A stretch of DNA of 64,000 bases from Siphonodentalium dalli (lineage: Eukaryota > Mollusca > Scaphopoda > Gadilida > Siphonodentaliidae): assembly GCA_032622095.1 (NCBI GenBank), contig CP136064.1, forward strand, positions 273,447,614-273,511,613. The letters are read 5' to 3'. The stretch's first letter is position 1, and each line of letters starts with the position of its first letter. Below, piece by piece: positions 1 to 12,395 of this stretch. The translations under genes and the position numbers were made by a program. The notes beneath the pieces were generated by a model. It worked only from the letters and a program-made list of their open reading frames with translations, was not told where the DNA came from and searched no databases.

Positions 1-48
1 ACAAATCAAGATGAAAATTACTTAAATATAATCAATGAACATATTATT

Positions 49-205
49 ATGTTGATGGCGATGATCATGATGAAGATTGTGGCGGTGATGATCATGATGA
101 TGATGATGGTGGCGGTGATGGTAATGATGATGACGACGGCGATTGTGTTGATGATGATGATGATGATGATGATGATTGTGGTGATGGTGATGACGACGAC
201 GATAA
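49..205. repeat. GAT/GGT trinucleotide microsatellite
   Basis: Imperfect GATGAT/GGTGAT repeats. The Met/Val-rich open frame here is a by-product of the repeat, not a gene. Confidence 0.9.
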
Positions 206-305
206 ACTTAGGCTATACATATTATTATTTTGATGTCAGCAACCGACTAGCAAAGACAACGGAACGCTGGTATGACATTTTATGAGACTAGTCGATAACA
301 GATTT

Positions 306-507
306 ATTTACACAAACACTATCCCAATCGCCATCCATTATTTACACAAACACTATCACAATCGCCATCCAAGTCTGTATGTTTACACGAACGCTATCGT
401 AATCGCCATCCCAGTCTGTATGTTTACACGAACGCTATCGTAATCGCCATCCCAGTCTGTATGTTTACACGAACGCTATCGTAAACGCCATCCCAGTCTG
501 TATGTTT
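306..507. repeat. 41-bp minisatellite, short allele-like array
   Basis: About five imperfect units of a 41-bp repeat with core TTTACACNAACNCTATCG followed by CGCCATCCCAGTCTGTATG. The same repeat is expanded in copy 2 at 3148-3712. Confidence 0.85.
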
Positions 508-1060
508 CGTTCTGAATGCCCGTACTATTGTTTCTCAGTTCCACAATTATATTATTCTAATCGTCTCCTTCTGTACCCTCTCTGCTGTCTAATAGAAGCC
601 ATATATGTACCTGAAAACAAATAATACACAACATATACATTACCCATGGTCAGTCTGGCTGGGAGTGTCTTTTGGTCAATTTTTTTGACATTTCTGAATT
701 TGTTTTCCAATTTTCAAAAAACGTTTGGCCAAATTGAATAACCAAAATATGGCATCATGGAGAAAACAGTCTGAGATAAAATGTAAAGAAGCACGCCTAA
801 CATTACTGAAAACTTGCGAGTTGGACAATGAAAATGCGCGGATTTAAACCTCAAAAAATATGAAATATGTCTAGTCGGCAACGCATATCAAAGCAGTAAA
901 TTGTTGTCACTTGATTAAGAAAATACACCGTTCTAGCATTTAATAATTATTGTTTTGATAAGTAAGCATGCGTGACTTTATATAAATAATTATTCATAAG
1001 CAGGCGAGCAACTGATTACCTGGTAACCTATTAAGGGCTTCTTGGAGTTCTGATGATAAT

Positions 1061-2863
1061 TTCTACAACAATTGTTATATAGTTCCTAAGTATAAATTAA
1101 TACATATGAATCGAAGAACCATGGAAACGCCTCTATCAATTAATATTGATTTAATTCGGAATTATCTTGTATAATACATGCAATCAATTTGATGAACATT
1201 ACGGTTGGCGAAAATGTTCGGAGCATAGCAAGGGGAGAACTTTATCTATCTCAGATCACCTGAAAGTTTCATGACTGTCTGTTAAAAACAATAGTAACGA
1301 AAACAAATTCCGATTTGATTATCGTATTATATAAGAAAATATCGATATAAAATCAATATTAATTGACAGAAGCTTTCCGGGCAGGTGTCATGGACTCATA
1401 TTTATTATTTTATACCCCATAAACTATACAAAGTATTTAGGAAGATATTACACCATCCTCAAAATTTTATTGTTTTGGGATACGCGTCGCATTTTTTTAA
1501 AATAGGACGATTTGGATCCTGGACTATATATGGTTCCCAGGGAAAACTTTGGGGGAAAATAGGTTAAATATGGTGGACTTTGGGTGGTTTTTGGCATTCA
1601 CATTGGACACGGGCTATATTAAAAATTTGACAGTATAGTATAATACCATTAGGTACAAATATGAGGAACACTCATTGATGAGTTGTTATCCCGTAAAAAA
1701 TATTCAGATAATAAGTTCAACAACCCATCATTTAAACAAATAGGCCTCCGTCTGCACTTTTATGATCTATCCTCTGCTTATATTACATGTAAATCCCCCT
1801 CCAAATCAACAATAGACCATTCCGATGTAGACCTACTCTTTTTTGACTTGGTGGGGGAATCAATTTAGTATAGAAAAGAAAAAATATAACCGTTCTAGTT
1901 TGCCATATATACGAGAAATATCCCTTACTTTTCGTGGTTACATATGAACGCATAACAGTCGATATTATTTATAATCCAAACAAACTACAAACCTCTGAAA
2001 AGTACATTTAATCATGCGTTCATTGACTGAGGGTACGTGCATACACTGGCAAGTTGTCATGGCATTTTTGCAGGCATTGTCGTTCCAATGCTGGTATATA
2101 TACACGACAACATGTGTATAAAATGCATATGTACCAACGCCAACGACATGAGAAGTTTTATTGCGGTAGTGCCACGTGTAACGACCGTACCAATCCATAG
2201 AAAACATCGTCTGCATTACGCTCAATTCTAAATATTTACTTCTCGATTCGGGACGCAGCAGTACTGATGGAGATGATCAAACGAAAACGATTTCGCCATC
2301 GAGAGTCACTGCATCTAACTGATATAAAAGAATGACGACGTTATGTGTTGTGAATTTGGATATACTATTTGTAAATTAACTACCTTGAGCAAGATTGTGC
2401 TCCATTTCTATTTGATTACCCCACCGGAGTATTTCACATCACTTTAAAATACATGCTTGATGGATTTTTGAGAGTTAATTTCATGCTATTGACAGGAGAA
2501 TTTCGGTAGCATCGCTGCAGGTGGAACTACATAGTGTTAACTGATCAGGTAGTATTTAGTTCATTATTCATGTTATATTATACATATTTTATCCGTTCAT
2601 ATTCTGGCACCATATCGTTTTCTACGACGAAATGTCCACAATGGATACCGTGCAAGCTTGCGAGTGTATGAACTAAAACTTGGTTTGATGTAATCGACAT
2701 CAATAAAGTCTTTTGTTTAATGTTCGACATAGAACTCTTACAGTAAATATTTAATACTGTTTGTAGAGACAATGAGCCTAACTGGTGTTAGCTAAACTGA
2801 CTGGAAGATACTATCACATTTTGTTAAATAAAGGAAAGTGAAACCGAGAAATGTGAAACTAAT
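1061..2863. other. Noncoding spacer between the duplicated blocks
   Basis: AT-rich with no convincing exon. Segment 1660-1830 is related to sequence either side of the R1 element at 7140-7760 and looks like the version of that locus without R1. Open frames at 1965-2231 on both strands lack any recognisable domain or splice context. Confidence 0.5.
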
Positions 2864-2965
2864 TTATTAACAATTAAGATGAAAATTACTTAAATATATT
2901 CATTGAACATATTGAATATTATATTGATGGCGATGGTCATCATGATGATGGGGCGGCGACGACGA

Positions 2966-2997
<32 letters not shown>

Positions 2998-4266
2998 ATG
3001 GTGTTGATGGTGTTGATGGTGATGGTGTTGATGGTGAATACGATCAACTTAGGATATACATATTATATGTAAATTATTTTGATGTCAGTAGCCGACTAGC
3101 AAAGACAAAGGAACGCTGGTCTGACATTCTATGGGACTAGTCGATAACAGCATTATTTACACAAACACTATCACAATCGCCATCCATTATTTACACAAAC
3201 ACTAACGAAATCGCCACCCCAGTCTGTATGTTTACACAATCGCAATCGCCATCCCAGCCTGTATGTTTACACAAACACTATCGCAATCGCCATCACAGTC
3301 TGTATTTGTACACAAACACTACCGAAATCGCCATCCCAGTCTGTATGTTTACGCACACACTATCGCAATCTACATCACAGTCTGTATGTTTACACACACA
3401 CTATCGCAATCGCCATCCCAGTCTGTATGTTTACACAAACACTAACGAAATCGTCATCCCAGTCTGTATGTTTACACACACACTATCGCAATCTCCATCA
3501 CAGTCTGTATGTTTACACAAACACTATCGCAATCGCCATCCCAGTCTGCATGTTTACACAATCGCAATCGCCATCCCAGTCTGTATGTTTACACACACAA
3601 TATCGCAATCGCCATCCCAGTCTGTATGTTTACACACACACTATCGCAATCGCCATACCAGTCTGTGTTCACACAAACACTATCGCAATCGCCATCTCAG
3701 TCTGTCTGTTTCGTTCTGAATGCCCGTAATATTGTTTCTCAGTTCCACAATTATATTATTCCAATCCTCTCCTTCTGTACCCGCTCTGCTGTCTAATAGA
3801 AGCCAAATATGTACATGAAAACAAATAATACCCAACATATACATTACCCATGGTTCAGGCTGGCCGGAAGTGTCTTTTTGTCAATTGTTTGGCCATTTCT
3901 GAATTTGTTTTCCAATTTTCAAAAAACGTTTGGCCAAATTTATTAACCACAATATGGCATCATGGAGAAAACAGGCTGAGATAAAATGTAAAGAAGCACG
4001 CCTAACATTACTGAAAACTTAGGAGTTGGACAATAAAAATGCGCGGATTTGAACCTCAAAAAAGATGAAATTTGTCTAGTCGGCATCGCATATCAAAGCA
4101 GTAAATTGTTGTCACTTGATTAAGAAAGTACACCGTTCTAGCATTTAATAATTATTGTTTTGATACGTAAGCATGCGTGACTTTATATAAATAATTATTC
4201 ATAAGCAGTCGAGCAACTGATTACCTGGTAACCTATTAAGGGTTTCTTGGAGTTCTGATGATAATT
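2864..4266. repeat. Duplicated block, copy 2
   Basis: Direct repeat of 1-1060, lengthened mainly by expansion of the 41-bp minisatellite. The 3' unique part (from the motif TTTCGTTCTGAATGCCCGTA) matches copy 1 with scattered substitutions, so the duplication is not very recent. Confidence 0.85.
3148..3712. repeat. 41-bp minisatellite, expanded array
   Basis: About 14 units, most of them 41 bp and some shortened to about 35 bp. Because 41 is not a multiple of three and the unit has no stop in any forward frame, all three forward frames stay open. This yields several overlapping Ser/His-rich pseudo-ORFs (for example 3228-3719). These should not be annotated as proteins. Confidence 0.9.
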
Positions 4267-5909
4267 TGAGAGGTGATTGTTAAGTATTGCATTGAAACGT
4301 TTCGGCCAAAAAGTTTGATCAAATGATATTTTCTTTGGCCATTTTCCAAACAAAACAAAAACCTTGTCCTTAACCGTTTTAAATTCGTGCTCTTTGCAGT
4401 TGAGCACCGCGCTGGGCGAAATCAACACAAACAACTTATATAGAATCTTCAGAGTCTTATATATGATGACATGTTCAGTTCTCAATCGTTCCTGAAGTTA
4501 AACGTGCATACTATAACAATCAAGGCGAAATGTACGCACATAACTGCATCATCATATTGTTGTAAAGATGCGTTTTCAAGCATGCTCCAAATAATCATTC
4601 TGATATTTAAATAGTTATGGATATCATTGAAATGAAGTCGAAAGAAATACAACCACAACATCGTACCGGCTGATGAGTGAAGAACAACTAAACACTTGTC
4701 GCCTACATATATTTTAAATAGTATGATCGCTATATATAGAGCCAGGATCAGCTACACGTAAGTGCAACATGTAACATGTGTTACTATGGTAATGCTGTCA
4801 ATATGATTTTGGCAGGAAGAGTCATGTGATATTACGGAACCAAACCTACCAGTGTATAGATATCGGTCAACGAAACTTTTAGATGTAGATAATATTCGGA
4901 TGTAAAGATTTCTGAAGGCGAGAGAATTATATTGTGTTATTGGTCTTTTACTGGTGGTCTACATATTACTTGTGCTAATATGAATCATAAGTATGCATTT
5001 TGGTTTTCCGCTCTGTTCTAACCACAACATGCGAGAACAAGCAGCCACAATTGGCTTCAAACTAATATCATTCCGTGCCAGTGAATACCTGCCTACACAG
5101 CGATGATCGATCGTTCTGTTAGAATTATATTCCTCTTCGCTACACATTTCGTAAATCTAGACGTTTGACTCAAAACTTTTGAACGGTTGGCCGTGTACGT
5201 TTAGGCGTCGCTCACGGTCACGTGAGTCAGGTAGCCGAGAAGTCGGTAGCCGGGAGGTAGCGTACTGGTCTCTCGTGCTAGCGGACCGGGGATCGCAAGC
5301 TGGTCAGGGTATTCTGACAAAAATCAGAACTCGGTCAGATACCATGTTTGTCAGGCTGAAAAGTCTCATTCGAGATCACTGAATAAAGATCCGAATGCAA
5401 AATGCTGACTCGGACTTTCCCCCATTACAACAATTGTTCAGGTATGTTGTCGTGGGTGCAGCACGCTGTCCGATCTGGCGCGGACATTAATGGCTGACCC
5501 GTGTGCACGCCTCTGTTACAACAGGGTTATAATGATACTCGACCGTGGTAGCACCTGGACCAGTGGGTCTACAACCAGACTTGGTTCATGCACTGTAATA
5601 TCTACATATACAGGTGACTTTCGTTGGTAATGACAACACACGCTACAAGTCACTGACTATTATCTCAGACTGTACGACTACGGAAGTCACTCCAGGGTTG
5701 TATGCATGGAGCCAAGCTGCCGTGCACCGTCAGTCTGAAATATGTATATTTCTTACAAGCATTGCAACATCGAAGATTTTACAAGAGATCACTTGCATAT
5801 TCATGCCTTTGAAATGAGCTGCCCACATGTAAATATTATGGTATATTCAGTCCAATTATCATAAATTATACAACTCATTAGCATAGCCCTCTTATTTCCC
5901 TGTGGTTTG
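4267..5909. other. Noncoding stretch
   Basis: No supported exon. The only item of note is a weak tRNA-like patch near 5225-5300. Confidence 0.5.
5225..5300 (+). repeat. Possible tRNA-derived SINE head (weak)
   Basis: The text GGTAGCGTACTGG followed about 35 bp later by GGGGATCGCAAGC resembles pol III A- and B-boxes, but both are off consensus. No clear tail or target duplication is seen. Confidence 0.2.
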
Positions 5910-6000
5910 GTATAAACTCAGGAGTCGTACTATTTTCGTTCAGTTCTAAATTGGCGCACCGATGGGTGCACGGAAAATAGTACTGTACGAGTTTAAATAC
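5910..6000. repeat. Small foldback hairpin
   Basis: Imperfect inverted repeat: GTATAAACTC and GTACTATTTTCG on the left pair with CGGAAAATAGTAC and GAGTTTAAATAC on the right. The loop itself contains GCGCACCGATGGGTGCAC, a smaller hairpin. It is a miniature element or a remnant of one. Confidence 0.6.
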
Positions 6001-7284
6001 AGAGTGTATACAAATACGGTAAACATTTATAAAGAATACTACAATGTTGAGTGTACAACATCACTACCTTGATATATAAAGTGGTCGGATTGTAATATTA
6101 ATGATCTCAGTTTTCATAGCAATGGGGTTTTATTATAAATTAATTCACGTTTCATTAAACTACTTAAAATTACATACCTACAATGTCGATAGATCATGGA
6201 ATCAGAGTTAGTGTAAGCATATTTGTATTTCCAAATTCAAACAAATAACATAACATACAAATGGCACATAACTGCATAACATGGAACCGAGGATCAGATA
6301 AAAAACCCTAAGGCTTATTTGAAGTCTCCTCCCATTTGGCTACATGCCCTTCACCAATAAATGAGGGAGGGTATGGTAATAAATGTTCAAATTGCAGACG
6401 AGACAGGTTTCAGCTTTTTGCGAGAAATTAAACAACACTAGATCTGTGTTTTCTCGGAGTGTTTTGTGAATAATATCGCACCCTTATCATCGTTATGCTA
6501 TAATATTAGTATATTCGTGAGGAAATTATCATAATTTGATGTTATTTCTAAATTATAACCTACAACGAAGGCCGCCCGTCCCTTTAACAGTAATATAATT
6601 ATAGTATTCAGCTTCAGAAAGAAAAAAAACGGTGTTCCATCTGGTTCCATATTATAATTCGACAACATATGGATGAGCATGTATCATAATTTTAAAGCCC
6701 ATAACATTCTTATTTCGTCTAAAGAAGAGGACAATATAATGACTGTCATGTATTAGATACACCAATTAATCAATAGGCCCGATTATCAGTGATTGTATTT
6801 CTTTCGGCGTATGATATAATATTGATAGTTTACTGATGGTGGTACCCAGAACTTTCATTTGATTTAGGTGTATAAAATAATAATTCTGAAACTAGGATTT
6901 TTCTTTTGGATTTAAACTAAGACACCACGTAACAATTTCATTTCAGAACATAGCAGCATGTATAGTGAAATTCTTTGAATATAGTTGAAAACAAGACATA
7001 TATCTGCAAAATCAAATTTTGGAATAATAATGCGCAAATATGACTTTATAAAAGGTTCCTAAATAATTGTTTTGTTGGCAGAATTGATAGGAAGGGAAAG
7101 TCCACCTTTAATCCTTTCTATACCAAAGAATCATTGACGAGTAGTTATCCCACAGGAAATGTTCATATAATAAGTTCAAATTGCGGACACGTCGTTTGTT
7201 GAACTTATTATCTAAACATTTCGATAAACAGGGCTTCTTTTGCACTTTTATTTAGCTGTTATCTGCTTTTATCATATTAAATGT
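6001..7284. other. Noncoding stretch
   Basis: AT-rich with nothing recognisable. From 7140 it resembles the unoccupied sequence at 1660-1790. Confidence 0.5.
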
Positions 7285-7723
7285 ACTCAATCAAATCAGA
7301 CGATCCCCATACCATCAAGATACAACATTTCTTTAAAATACGCTTTAGTCATCAGAATCGATTTATTGCAACAAAATAATGCTAACCACTGTCAACTATG
7401 GTATCAAATTTCCCAAAACTTGTTATTTATCAACATTTTCAACATAATAAGGCCGTATTATCACTAAAGTATCACGAAAATTGACCGTATTACCACTTGA
7501 TTTTAGAGTTATCCATCTTCATCCGTAATATTGTCCGAGACCCTCCGTTTGACCACGTGTTTCTGGGCCACTTATTATTACACATCTCGAGAAATAAAAC
7601 ACTTCATAAATCGATATCTGATCACTCTGAGCTTTGATGGGTGGGTTTCTCGACTCGAATAAAATATTTTTTACCCCCGAAGCCAAAGAAATAGTAATTT
7701 ATGAGCGTCTGATCGGATTGAGT
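7285..7723. mobile_element. R1 dispersed MITE, copy at 7.3 kb
   Basis: Ends are inverted: ACTCAATCAAATCAGACG on the left and the complement of ACTCAATCCGATCAGACG on the right. The inside carries family landmarks (reverse complement of GAAACCCACCCATCAAAGCT and of GAACAAAATG-TTGATAAATAAC). Related sequence at about 1784-1800 runs straight across the insertion point, so this locus is probably an insertion. It has no coding capacity. Other copies lie at 14.75, 29.0, 56.8, 58.0 and 59.0 kb. Confidence 0.65.
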
Positions 7724-8014
7724 GACTTCAACATCCCTCCAAATGAATAATAGACCATCCCGACGTGAACTTTTAACTGACGAGAATCCATTTTGCATAG
7801 AAGGACTAAATATGGTTCTAGGTGTTTTGCATACTTCTCAATGCACGCCTCTTATCTTCATTCTTGGTCGTCTTTTCCCGCTCGTTGTCATAAATGTTAA
7901 TGCAGTCGCAGTCGTCCTTCGATCCTAGCAGCTGAAGGACTCGCAAGCCAAGCTTATATACGGTCTGTGTTGATTGGCGATTACGACCAAATCGTTTGCT
8001 GTCAACTTGGACGT

Positions 8015-8490
8015 CGCCTTTGCGAGCCTTGAAATAGTGTCTGTTATTTGCAGAATAAGGTCCACAGAGGGTGAATTTTGTGACGCTATCCCATGCAGCG
8101 GGCTAGCATCACCAAATTCACACTATGGAAGCATCATTCTGTTTAGGCCTAAAATTCTACGGGAGACCGATGATCGGATTGAAGTTCCCCAGTTGAAGTT
8201 GGTGTTGTTCACCCATTAGTCACCTCGATTATGCATTTTATCTTCTGCAAATTAGGGGATATAGAAACTTCCTAGAACTGAACAGAAGAAAAAAAGTAAC
8301 TAAAAGCAATGTTAATTTTAGCATGTATACTTCTATACTTCCTAGAAAATAAGACCTAAGCGGAATGAGGTCCACAGAGTGTGAATTTAGTTATGCCAGG
8401 CCGCTGTGTGGGGTAGCGTCACTAAATTCATCCTCTGGTGACCTCATTCTGCAAGTGACAGACGCACCTTTTCAAGGCTTATGCATGTGT
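8015..8490. repeat. Palindrome built of two hairpins
   Basis: Two ~87-bp hairpins (8053-8139 and 8363-8449), each beginning GAAT(A/G)AGGTCCACAGAG, lie inside a larger inverted repeat. In that larger repeat GCCTTGAAATAGTGTCTGT on the left pairs with the complement of ACAGACGCACCTTTTCAAGGC on the right. It is a foldback-type miniature element with no ORF. Confidence 0.65.
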
Positions 8491-9364
8491 CGTCATCCAG
8501 AAAAACAAGATCTGAAACAAGAATGCGAACATTGAAAACATTCAACGTCATCCGACTTATATTTTGCAGGATATGAAAACTACTGATCATAAACATCGTA
8601 TTATGCATTTTGGTTTTTAGCAGATATAATCTCTGATTTCTATCTGCATGAGCATGGTAAAAACCGGTTATTCATTATCTCACAGAAGATTCAGTTGCTC
8701 AAAATATCAACAGCATTGTTTAGAAACTTTGAATTTCTCATGTCATGAACCTATCCTATTAATATTGTAATATAAAATCTTTAATTAATATTTGACATAA
8801 TTTCATTTACTTCTATTGGGCTCCCAATATCTGAACGATGACTGCAACATAAAAATATTAACACATTTACACAACCAATAAAGAATGGTGTGAATGAGCT
8901 TCACGGAACATATGCAGTTTCCAAATATTACTTACTTGTTTGAGAGCAATGTATAAAACTTGATTTGATAAAGATAACCAGAATATATTGTGTTCCAATT
9001 CCATACGGGATTATTTTGCTCAATATACTTAGTTTCATATGTAATTAAAATTAACGGAACATTGTTCCATACTGGTTATATCGCAATATACAAAATATAA
9101 TTGCTTTCTCACATGTATTGGAAACGTTTGGTTTAACCTAAATAAAATTAACCTTACTTAAACCCTTTATGATTGTCGTAGGACAGCACTTCTTGAAAAT
9201 ACTGGGCCAGCAATAGACATAATTATACTAATAGAAATATTAGTTATGGTATTAAAGTTAACCCGAAGATGTAACGCTGTAAGACAAATGTACCCCTGCT
9301 TAATAAAAGCTATGAATATGGTCAGATATGCTTATGCAGACAAGAAATGCAATAACAAGAAGTA
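8491..9364. other. Noncoding stretch
   Basis: Very AT-rich; no exon, RNA gene or clear element seen. Confidence 0.5.
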
Positions 9365-10165
9365 TAAGAAGCATAGGCGTTACGAATTTAATAGTTCACC
9401 AGTGTATAAATCATAGCCGTTGCGAATTTAATAGTTCACCAGTGTATAATGCATAGTCGTTACGAATTTAATAGTTCACCAGTGTATAATGCATAGTCGT
9501 TACGGATTTAATAGTTCGCCAGTGTAGACAGCATAAACATAATGGGTCTAATAGTTCACCGGTGTAGAAATCATATGCATAATGGATTTCCAATGTCACC
9601 AGTGTGGAAAGCATATACATAATTAATTTAAGAGTTAATCTGTGTAGAAAGCATAGTCATAACGGATTCAATAGTTCACCAGTGTTGAACGCATATGTAT
9701 ATTGAACGTAATAGTTCGCCAGTTTATAAAGCATAGGGCCATAGGCATAATTAGTTTAATAGTTCAACAGTTCAGAAAGCATAGCCAAAATAATTTAATA
9801 GTTCACCAGAGTATACAGCAAAAGAATAATGAATTTAATAGTTCACCGGTGTATACGCATAGGTATAATGAAGTTAATAGTTCACCAGTGTATACAGTAT
9901 AGGCATAATGAACTTAATAGTTCATCAGTGCAGAGCAGCATATGTATAATGAATTTAATAGTTCACCAGTGTATGGAGCAAAAGCATAATGCATTTAGTT
10001 GTTCACTGGTGTATAAAGAGTAGGTATAATGAAGTTAATAGTTCACCAGTGTAGAAAGTATAGACATAATGAACTTAATAGTTCATCAGTGTAGTAAGCA
10101 TAGGTATAATGGATTTAATAGTTCATTAGTGTAGAAAGCATAGGAATAATGGATTCAACAGTTCA
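9365..10165. repeat. ~40-bp minisatellite
   Basis: About 20 imperfect units with core AATTTAATAGTTCACCAGTG followed by TANA(A)AGCATAGG(C/T)ATAATG. Open frames in both phases across it (9702-9902, 9829-10023) are repeat artefacts. Confidence 0.9.
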
Positions 10166-10606
10166 CCTGATTCTGGCTGGTAGTCCTAGTCTAAATCGTT
10201 GTAAAGTTCGATTAGCATCTGTGGAAATAGAAGACGCCATATGCATATTATCATTTGGGGGAATGCGGGTATTCTGGTGATTTCACCTAAATAATAATGC
10301 CAAAAGGTTACAATTTGTACTAATCCTAACGTACATATCCAAATCACGAACCAGGATTCCATTGGACGCTTTATACTTGAAGATTGCGAGTTTCAAGTAG
10401 TAACTCTTACCAACATTGATATATATTAACTGAGTTTACTTTAAAAGAAGAATTTGTTTCTGTTCCGATTTTTTTTATTTTGATTGATTGCTTACAGGAA
10501 ATGCCAAACAGCTTAACATTCGATTACATAATAAATAGTTCCATGTAATGTTGCTTATATCAATGCAAATCAGACATAGATACAAATAGAACTTCGAGAC
10601 AGTGGT

Positions 10607-10807
10607 TTATCTTAGTGTAGATTCCTTCTCAATTTCGTTGAATCGGGCTGAATACATCTTTATCTTTATGACTATAATAATGACATGTAAAACAATAACA
10701 GCCAACATACTGGCAACAACTATACTTATCCTACTGGTGGAATCGGGTACGAACCTTTGCATCGTATGGCCATTTGGAATTGATGTTGATCGTGTGTCCA
10801 TAAAAAA
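10607..10807 (-). CDS. Candidate terminal exon with a transmembrane helix
   Basis: On the minus strand an acceptor-like tract (CTGTTTTGTCAG) precedes an open frame that reads a Ser/Thr/Pro-containing stalk, then a strongly hydrophobic run (ISIVVASMLAVIVLHVIIIV), then a short Lys/Arg-containing tail ending KESTLR and a stop. This is the layout of the last exon of a single-pass membrane protein. No upstream exon of the same gene could be identified, so the protein family is unknown. The frame could also be fortuitous. It lies about 1.6 kb downstream of another membrane-receptor tail on the same strand, but a link is not shown. Confidence 0.3.
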   Translation of the reverse strand, partial: FFMDTRSTSIPNGHTMQRFVPDSTSRISIVVASMLAVIVLHVIIIVIKIKMYSARFNEIEKESTLR

Positions 10808-10810
10808 CTG

Positions 10811-11329
10811 ACAAAACAGACTCTTGTTGTCCATCGCCATGACCAGATTCTGCACGAAAATCACAATCACGGGATGTGGTTTGTTGAGGTTCGATTGTTG
10901 CCATCAAAAATTAGTATTGAAGTCCGTGGTCAAGTAATACGAAGGATTAAAACCAGACATTAGTGGAATATTAGTGATGCTTGAATGACAACCCACTGTC
11001 GAAAAATGGCAGACGACGAGTGGAAAAACATGATAATTTACATTGTCAATGACAAGACAATTCTAGTAAATGAATATTTTGTCTATGTAAATTCACAACC
11101 TAAATGGCATAAGGCGAGAGGAAACACGATAATTCACATTGTCAATGCAGTCCATTCTATAGTAGATGCATATTCTGTCTAAGTAAGGATGAGTGTATGC
11201 AACTATTTTCCACATAATACAAAAACATGTTATCATTGAAACAAAATCAAACCTAATGTCAGAATCATATCAGAACTATTTTGCACGGCACAGAGAGTAT
11301 CGGGGAAAAAATCAGGACAACATCAAAAT
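10811..11329. other. Noncoding stretch
   Basis: No supported feature; forward frame 10985-11182 has no recognisable domain. Confidence 0.45.
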
Positions 11330-12395
11330 ATGTAGCTGAAGTAATGACGATGCTGCGATATATCGATGTAGCTGAAGTAATGACGATGCTGTGATATATC
11401 GATGTACTGATGTAGCAAATGATGCCGGTTTCGACCCTTGATGGCGCCATTGGAGGTGACTATAAACTGATATAGTTCAGGCTAATGCTGTCGGTTTCGA
11501 CATAGTTCTATAATAGATACAAGCATCCCTTGATGTCGTCATTGGAGGTGACCATAAACATGTATAGTTCAGACTAATGCTGCCGTTGTCGACATAGTTA
11601 TATAATATATACAAGAATCTCGTGATGTCTTCATTATAGATGGCCATAAACGGATATAGTTCAGCCTAGTGATGATGGTGTCGACATATTCGTATAGCTA
11701 CACGCATCCATTGATGACGTCACTGGAGGTGACCATAAACATGTATAGTTCAGACTAATGCTACCGGTGGCGACATAGCGCTATACTAGACACAAGCATC
11801 TCGTGAAGTAGTCATTGGAGGTGAGCAATCGACGTAGTTGTATGGCTACAATAATTCCCCGGCGACGTCGTTGGATGTGACCAATTATGATAATGGTGTC
11901 GACATAGTTGAAAAACTACACGAATCTCCTGATGACGCCATTGTGTGACCATAAAATGGTATAGTTCAGGCTAATGATGATGGTGTCAACATAGTTGAAA
12001 AGCTACAAGAATCTCCCGATAACGCCATTGGGTGTGACCATAGACGGATATATTCAGTCTAATTATACCGATATCGATATATTTGTATAGCTACAAGCAT
12101 TCCTTGATGGCGTCATTGGAGGTGAGCACACACGGGTATAGAACAGACTATGATGTGGGTGACGACATAGTTGTATCGTTACAAGTATCCCTTGCCCTTG
12201 GTGACGTCGTTGGATGTGACCAATGATGATGATGGTGTCGGCATATTTGAAAAGCTACACGAATCTCCTGGTAACGCCATTGAGTGTGACCATATAATGG
12301 TATAATTCACGCTAATGTTACCGGTGTCAATAAAGTTGTGTGGCTACAAGAATCTCCCGATGTCGTCATTGGAGGTGAGCATAAACGGGTATAGG
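11330..12395. repeat. ~90-bp minisatellite
   Basis: About a dozen degenerate units with the order GTGTCGACATAGTTG, TAGCTACAAGAATCTCC, GATGACGTCATTGGAGGTGA, CCATAAACGGGTATAGTTCAG. Unit length varies by small indels. The array stops right at the 3' end of the receptor-tail exon (12396), so it probably lies in or just beyond that gene's 3' untranslated region. Confidence 0.85.

Larger units (their letters stand above)
1..1060. repeat. Duplicated block, copy 1 (begins at or before window edge)
   Basis: This stretch recurs as a direct repeat at 2864-4266. Both copies run in the same order: an AAGATGAAAATTACTTAAATAT start, a GAT-rich microsatellite, a block containing GATGTCAGNANCCGACTAGCAAAGACAA, a 41-bp minisatellite, then about 550 bp of near-identical unique sequence ending near GATTACCTGGTAACC and GGAGTTCTGATGATAATTT. 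The copies diverge abruptly after that last motif. No coding potential is seen. It is either a segmental duplication or two copies of an unrecognised element; I see no terminal inverted repeats or LTR hallmarks. Confidence 0.85.

Noticed and set aside
2037-2231. Overlapping 64- and 86-residue ORFs on both strands
   Set aside because: No domain, no splice sites and no repeat copy to show conservation.
306-3712. CRISPR-like array
   Set aside because: The units are contiguous near-identical minisatellite repeats without unique spacers, in a eukaryotic context.
3228-3729. Overlapping Ser/His/Tyr-rich proteins of 100-163 residues
   Set aside because: Translations of a 41-bp tandem repeat in several frames; no start context or domain.
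1-4266. The two duplicated blocks as a pair of LTRs around a 1.8-kb body
   Set aside because: No primer-binding site, polypurine tract, TG...CA ends or gag/pol coding; the blocks begin with microsatellite and differ in length mainly by the minisatellite.
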